A stretch of 64,000 bases of DNA from Puia sp963703355 (GTDB lineage Bacteria > Bacteroidota > Bacteroidia > Chitinophagales > Chitinophagaceae): positions 3,534,001 to 3,598,000 of the forward strand of contig OY969813.1 of assembly GCA_963703355.1 (NCBI GenBank), in the 5' to 3' direction. Made by a program: the position numbers and the translations under genes. The notes under the pieces are model-generated. The model was given only the letters and a program-made list of their open reading frames with translations, ran no database searches and was not told the DNA's origin. Numbering within the stretch: the first letter of the stretch is position 1; the number at the start of each line of letters is the position of its first letter. Below are positions 63,156 through 64,000 of this stretch, piece after piece.

Positions 63156-64000
63156 CTAAGGTTTTCTAATCGCCTTAAAAGTTCCATTGGGCTGAATAGA
63201 AGTCATTTCTGTGACCTGATTTTTTTCATTCACGGTAAAAACAAGGGTGAAGCCATTCATGTCTTTCAACGAAAATTTATTTATGTCGATGGGTACGAGT
63301 TCATAAACCGGCTGATCCGGTACCGTTAAATGCAGTGCATTATTTTCCAGGAATATTTTCAGGGTCATCTGACCGATCAGATAATCCCCTTCGTATTTTT
63401 TCAGACTGTCGGATGTTACTACTGCTACTTTTGGAATTCTGGAAAAGACCAGTGTTTTTACTGAAGGCTCCAGTGCTGCATTCAGTTCGTTGATTTCTCC
63501 GTTAGAGCTGATGCGGAATTCGATGGGAAATCCTTCCGTGGTATCCACTTTTCCCTGTTTGTCCCGCTGAAAAATATTGAACCATTCGTATTGATCTGGT
63601 TTGACCCAGGAAATGTTTTGTCCAATCTGCGCGAACAAAGAATCGTGTTGAATAAAAATATTGATCGTGCCATATCCTTTATTGTTGAAAAGACCCGTGT
63701 ATTCTTTCAGTGGATGCGAAGGAGCCGGTTTTGGTTTTTCAATTTTTAATTTCGATGCCTCGGCATCTTTCTGACCCTGCATCATTTCTTTGTTGCTGTT
63801 CCACAAGTAGCTGTTCCAGTCGTAATATTTTAATCCAAGCACTTTATCGGTAACCAGATCTCTTACGATGGATGGCACTACAGAATTATTCTGATTCGAA
63901 AGCACCACTACGCCAACAGAATCGCTTGGATAAAAACAGGTGCTGGCAGAAAAGCCGTCGATATTACCGCCGTGTTCCACACGATAGTGCCCGCGATAGG
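63156..64000 (-). CDS. Beta-lactamase-class-C-type serine hydrolase, C-terminal part
   Basis: The frame runs off the window: translation continues upstream of the apparent start at 63980 (YRGHYRVEHGGNIDGFSAS). The HGGNIDG block is the third active-site box (HxG) of class C-like serine hydrolases. The catalytic SxxK and YxN boxes must lie outside the window. After residue 100 of the visible part, a beta-rich C-terminal region resembling DUF3471 follows (HPLKEYTGLFNNKGYGTINI). The role is probably that of a peptidase or esterase of the penicillin-binding fold, not necessarily antibiotic hydrolysis. Confidence 0.85.
   Translation of the reverse strand, partial: YRGHYRVEHGGNIDGFSASTCFYPSDSVGVVVLSNQNNSVVPSIVRDLVTDKVLGLKYYDWNSYLWNSNKEMMQGQKDAEASKLKIEKPKPAPSHPLKEYTGLFNNKGYGTINIFIQHDSLFAQIGQNISWVKPDQYEWFNIFQRDKQGKVDTTEGFPIEFRISSNGEINELNAALEPSVKTLVFSRIPKVAVVTSDSLKKYEGDYLIGQMTLKIFLENNALHLTVPDQPVYELVPIDINKFSLKDMNGFTLVFTVNEKNQVTEMTSIQPNGTFKAIRKP

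Overview
The window looks like a chromosomal segment of a Bacteroidota bacterium, most likely of the Chitinophagaceae or a close relative. The evidence is a very large secreted protein with a type IX secretion C-terminal sorting domain, many roughly 800-residue MacB/FtsX-type permeases, a TlpA-like lipoprotein, LytTR and LuxR regulators, the futalosine menaquinone genes, and several near matches to the Bacteroidota -7 promoter box TAnnTTTG. I found no rRNA, tRNA, CRISPR array, transposase or phage gene. Both ends cut a gene: an ABC-2 permease on the left and a serine hydrolase on the right.

Layout. 1-7.5 kb (minus strand): an ABC exporter pair, a cytoplasmic metzincin, a TlpA-like lipoprotein, a FadN-type beta-oxidation enzyme and metG. 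7.7-13.4 kb (plus): two tandem LD-carboxypeptidases, an FtsX-type permease and an FkbM methyltransferase. 13.5-23.4 kb: a Kup potassium transporter (minus), then an unknown secreted protein, a membrane protein, purQ, a DsbD-like reductase, an orphan LuxR response regulator and a DUF998 membrane protein. 23.5-29.4 kb: two class III cyclases with TPR repeats and opposite domain order, flanking an outer-membrane barrel and a small conserved protein. 29.5-35.5 kb: a 1997-residue secreted multidomain protein. 35.5-38.9 kb: small accessory genes (a DJ-1/PfpI protein, a damaged lipoprotein, an unknown protein, a LytTR regulator) with several hairpins. 39-55.6 kb (minus): six FtsX-type permeases, five in direct tandem, plus an amidohydrolase. 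55.9-64 kb: a class IV aminotransferase overlapping a photolyase, mqnD/mqnB, two PTPS paralogues with folE, fabD, a GNAT acetyltransferase and the partial serine hydrolase.

The most unusual feature is a family of intergenic arrays at about seventeen junctions. They are built from degenerate heptamers (consensus nnAAnGC, or CCCATAA-like) and octamers (ACTCCCAT-like, GAGTATAG-like). They are often arranged as head-to-head inverted arms, often begin at the stop codon of the upstream gene, and sit in co-directional, convergent and divergent gaps. The second is a perfectly conserved six-residue peptide, GFAITR, present seven times inside the giant secreted protein and encoded by synonymously diverged DNA. 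Functional links visible here are pterin synthesis (folE plus two PTPS genes), menaquinone synthesis by the futalosine route (mqnB, mqnD), cell-envelope remodelling (LD-carboxypeptidases, DsbD-like protein, permeases) and cyclic-nucleotide signalling (two cyclases).
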